Assembly: GCA_035491895.1 (NCBI GenBank)
Contig: DATJJY010000045.1
Location: 1 to 64,000 of the forward strand
Length of the DNA stretch: 64,000 bases
Direction of reading: 5' to 3'
Origin: DASTHG01 sp035491895
GTDB taxonomy: Bacteria; Gemmatimonadota; Gemmatimonadetes; Gemmatimonadales; GWC2-71-9
A model generated the notes under the pieces. It was not told where the DNA came from and did no database searches. It saw nothing but the letters and a program-made list of their open reading frames with translations. The translations under genes were made by a program, and so were the position numbers. The first letter of the stretch is position 1. Each line of letters starts with the position of its first letter. Of the stretch, positions 62,876 through 64,000 are shown piece by piece.

Positions 62876-63673
62876 CTAAGCGGTCTCCACGTGGCCCTCG
62901 CGCACGACGGCGACCTGCCCTGCACCTTCCACCAGCAGGGCCCCATCGGGGCGTACGCCGCGGGCGAGACCCGGGACGGGACCGCGCAACGGACGGTCGC
63001 GCAACCAGTCACGCGCCGCGAACGCGGCGCATTCCTGCTCCGAGAGCCGGTCGGCGGCGGTGTCCAGGCGGGTGAGCGGCGGCACCAGCCGGTCGAGCAC
63101 ATCGAGCAGCCGAACGCGCGGCACGATCGCCGAAAGTGCGATCGCCGCGTCGCCGACCTCGGCGGGAATCTCGTTCAGCACGTTGACGCCGAGACCGATG
63201 GCGAGCCACTGCAGCCGGTCGCCGTGCCACCGGCCCTCGCACAGTACGCCCGCCAGTTTGCGATCGTTCAGGAAGACGTCGTTGGGCCACTTGAGTCGAG
63301 CGAGCGGCCGACCGGCGAGCTCATCGACCACGTCGGCCAGGACGAGTCCGGCGCGGATCGAAACGATCCCGAGCGGCAGCGCGCGGGGCCGCAGCAACAG
63401 CGCGAGCCACACGCCCCCGGGGGGCGAGTGCCAGGTGCGGCCGTCCCGCCCGCGACCCGCCGTCTGCTCCAGGGCGAGCACTACCGTTCCGGCGGGTGCG
63501 CCTTCGCTCCCGAGCGCGTGGGCCCGGTCGAGCGTCGATCCGAGCGATTGCGCCAGCTCGCAGCGCGGTACGGTCCACCGCCGTCCCAGCGCGGCCGCGG
63601 GAATCCCCTCGAGCGTTCCCCTTGTCCCCCCCGTCACGCGTACCAGCGCATCAGCACGGCGACGATCCAGCAC
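62876..63673 (-). CDS. birA: biotin-[acetyl-CoA-carboxylase] ligase
   Basis: A protein of about 265 residues covering the catalytic and C-terminal domains without the helix-turn-helix, so an enzyme only. LEQTAGRGRDGRTWHSPPGGVW (biotin/ATP loop, GRGRxGR), LKWPNDVFLNDRKLAGVLCE and GLGVNVLNEIP are typical. The start is uncertain: GTG 63673 gives a slightly long N-terminus, and internal GTGs near 63636 are possible. It probably forms an operon with coaX. Confidence 0.93.
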   Translation of the reverse strand: MLDRRRADALVRVTGGTRGTLEGIPAAALGRRWTVPRCELAQSLGSTLDRAHALGSEGAPAGTVVLALEQTAGRGRDGRTWHSPPGGVWLALLLRPRALPLGIVSIRAGLVLADVVDELAGRPLARLKWPNDVFLNDRKLAGVLCEGRWHGDRLQWLAIGLGVNVLNEIPAEVGDAAIALSAIVPRVRLLDVLDRLVPPLTRLDTAADRLSEQECAAFAARDWLRDRPLRGPVPGLARGVRPDGALLVEGAGQVAVVREGHVETA

Positions 63674-63711
63674 GACGGAGCGAAGGCATTCGCGAGTATA
63701 GCCCAAAGCGA

Positions 63712-63717
63712 TAGCTT
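63712..63717 (+). promoter_or_regulatory. candidate -10 element of uppP (leaderless type)
   Basis: TAGCTT ends exactly 7 nt before the uppP ATG, as at lpxH. The divergent birA side has TATACT at 63700-63695. Confidence 0.4.
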
Positions 63718-63724
63718 GGCCACC

Positions 63725-64000
63725 ATGCACACGATCATCGTGGCGATCATCCTGGGGCTCGTCGAAGGCGCGACCGAGTTCCTCCCCGTCTCGTCCACCG
63801 GTCATCTGATTCTGGCAGGACACGCGCTGGGCTTCGTCGGCCCGACTGCCGACGCGTTCGAGATCATCATCCAACTCGGCGCCATTCTGGCGGTTGTCTG
63901 GCTGTACCGCGCGATGCTGTGGAAGGTGACCCGGGACGGGTTCACCGTGCCGGCGTCGCGCCAGTTCATCGGCGCGCTGTTCGTGGCATTTCTGCCGGCG
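63725..64000 (+). CDS. uppP: undecaprenyl-diphosphatase, 5' part
   Basis: The first 92 codons of a BacA/UppP integral-membrane phosphatase, running off the right edge. The signatures ILGLVEGATEFLPVSSTGHLIL and IIIQLGAILAVVWLY match the conserved N-terminal motif with active-site Glu and Ser. It recycles undecaprenyl carrier for peptidoglycan and glycan synthesis. Confidence 0.95.
   Translation, partial: MHTIIVAIILGLVEGATEFLPVSSTGHLILAGHALGFVGPTADAFEIIIQLGAILAVVWLYRAMLWKVTRDGFTVPASRQFIGALFVAFLPA

Overview
The window comes from a high-GC, Gram-negative-type bacterium. Outer-membrane and LPS biogenesis genes are present (lpxH, an LptE-like lipoprotein, a heptose-phosphate adenylyltransferase, an Omp85-type barrel), as are many lipoproteins and signal peptides ending in Ala-Gln. 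The gene content and style (DERA next to a two-domain ALDH16-type dehydrogenase, a DUF5683 protein, roadblock/LC7, HEAT-repeat proteins) fit a soil Gemmatimonadota-like lineage. That placement is inference; Myxococcota or Acidobacteriota cannot be excluded from sequence alone. Coding density is very high. Most genes sit in long operons whose neighbours share a 4-nt NTGA stop/start overlap, and all four versions (ATGA, GTGA, TTGA, CTGA) appear.

Region by region: 1-1363 holds an integron-type recombinase. A candidate attI core and a signal-peptide ORF running off the window lie downstream of it, which is the reverse of the classical layout. 1442-14267 (minus) carries small envelope proteins, rdgB, a heptose adenylyltransferase, an LptE-like lipoprotein, a metallopeptidase/propeller/barrel fusion, a HEAT-cyclophilin fusion, a YbgC-type thioesterase, ALDH16 and deoC. 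lpxH (plus) faces a murI/DUF5683/lipid-kinase/zinc-ribbon cluster, followed by tRNA-Sec. 18447-24798 (plus) is a tandem pair of large secreted phosphatase/Ig-repeat lipoproteins. 24800-37552 (minus) is the rimP-nusA-L7Ae-infB-DUF503-rbfA-truB-ribF-secD-secF-tatD-fhs-ridA block. pgeF and murA lie upstream of it.

39767-42239 (plus) encodes two membrane proteins and a zinc-dependent phospholipase C homologue. 42217-50617 (minus) has gatB, gatA, gatC, a UvrD-type helicase, a sensor kinase, serS and a lipoprotein. 50716-53682 (plus) has roadblock, a response regulator, a mannose-1-P guanylyltransferase and a GlmU-like protein. 53743-62057 (minus) has an HD-GYP/HEAT gene pair, groEL-groES with a CIRCE operator, a barrel-NlpC/P60 fusion and small membrane proteins. 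The window closes with coaX and birA (minus) and the start of uppP (plus).

Regulatory signals visible in the sequence: (i) a hexamer TAGNTT exactly 7 nt before the start codon of five promoter-proximal genes, suggesting leaderless transcripts; (ii) a strong promoter followed by an intrinsic terminator whose T-tract abuts the rimP ATG, suggesting attenuation of the nusA operon; (iii) CIRCE upstream of groES; (iv) short 14-nt tandem or palindromic repeats in several gene gaps, one of them in frame inside the ALDH16 linker. No CRISPR array, phage or insertion sequence was seen. There is no gene-free stretch longer than about 280 bp.
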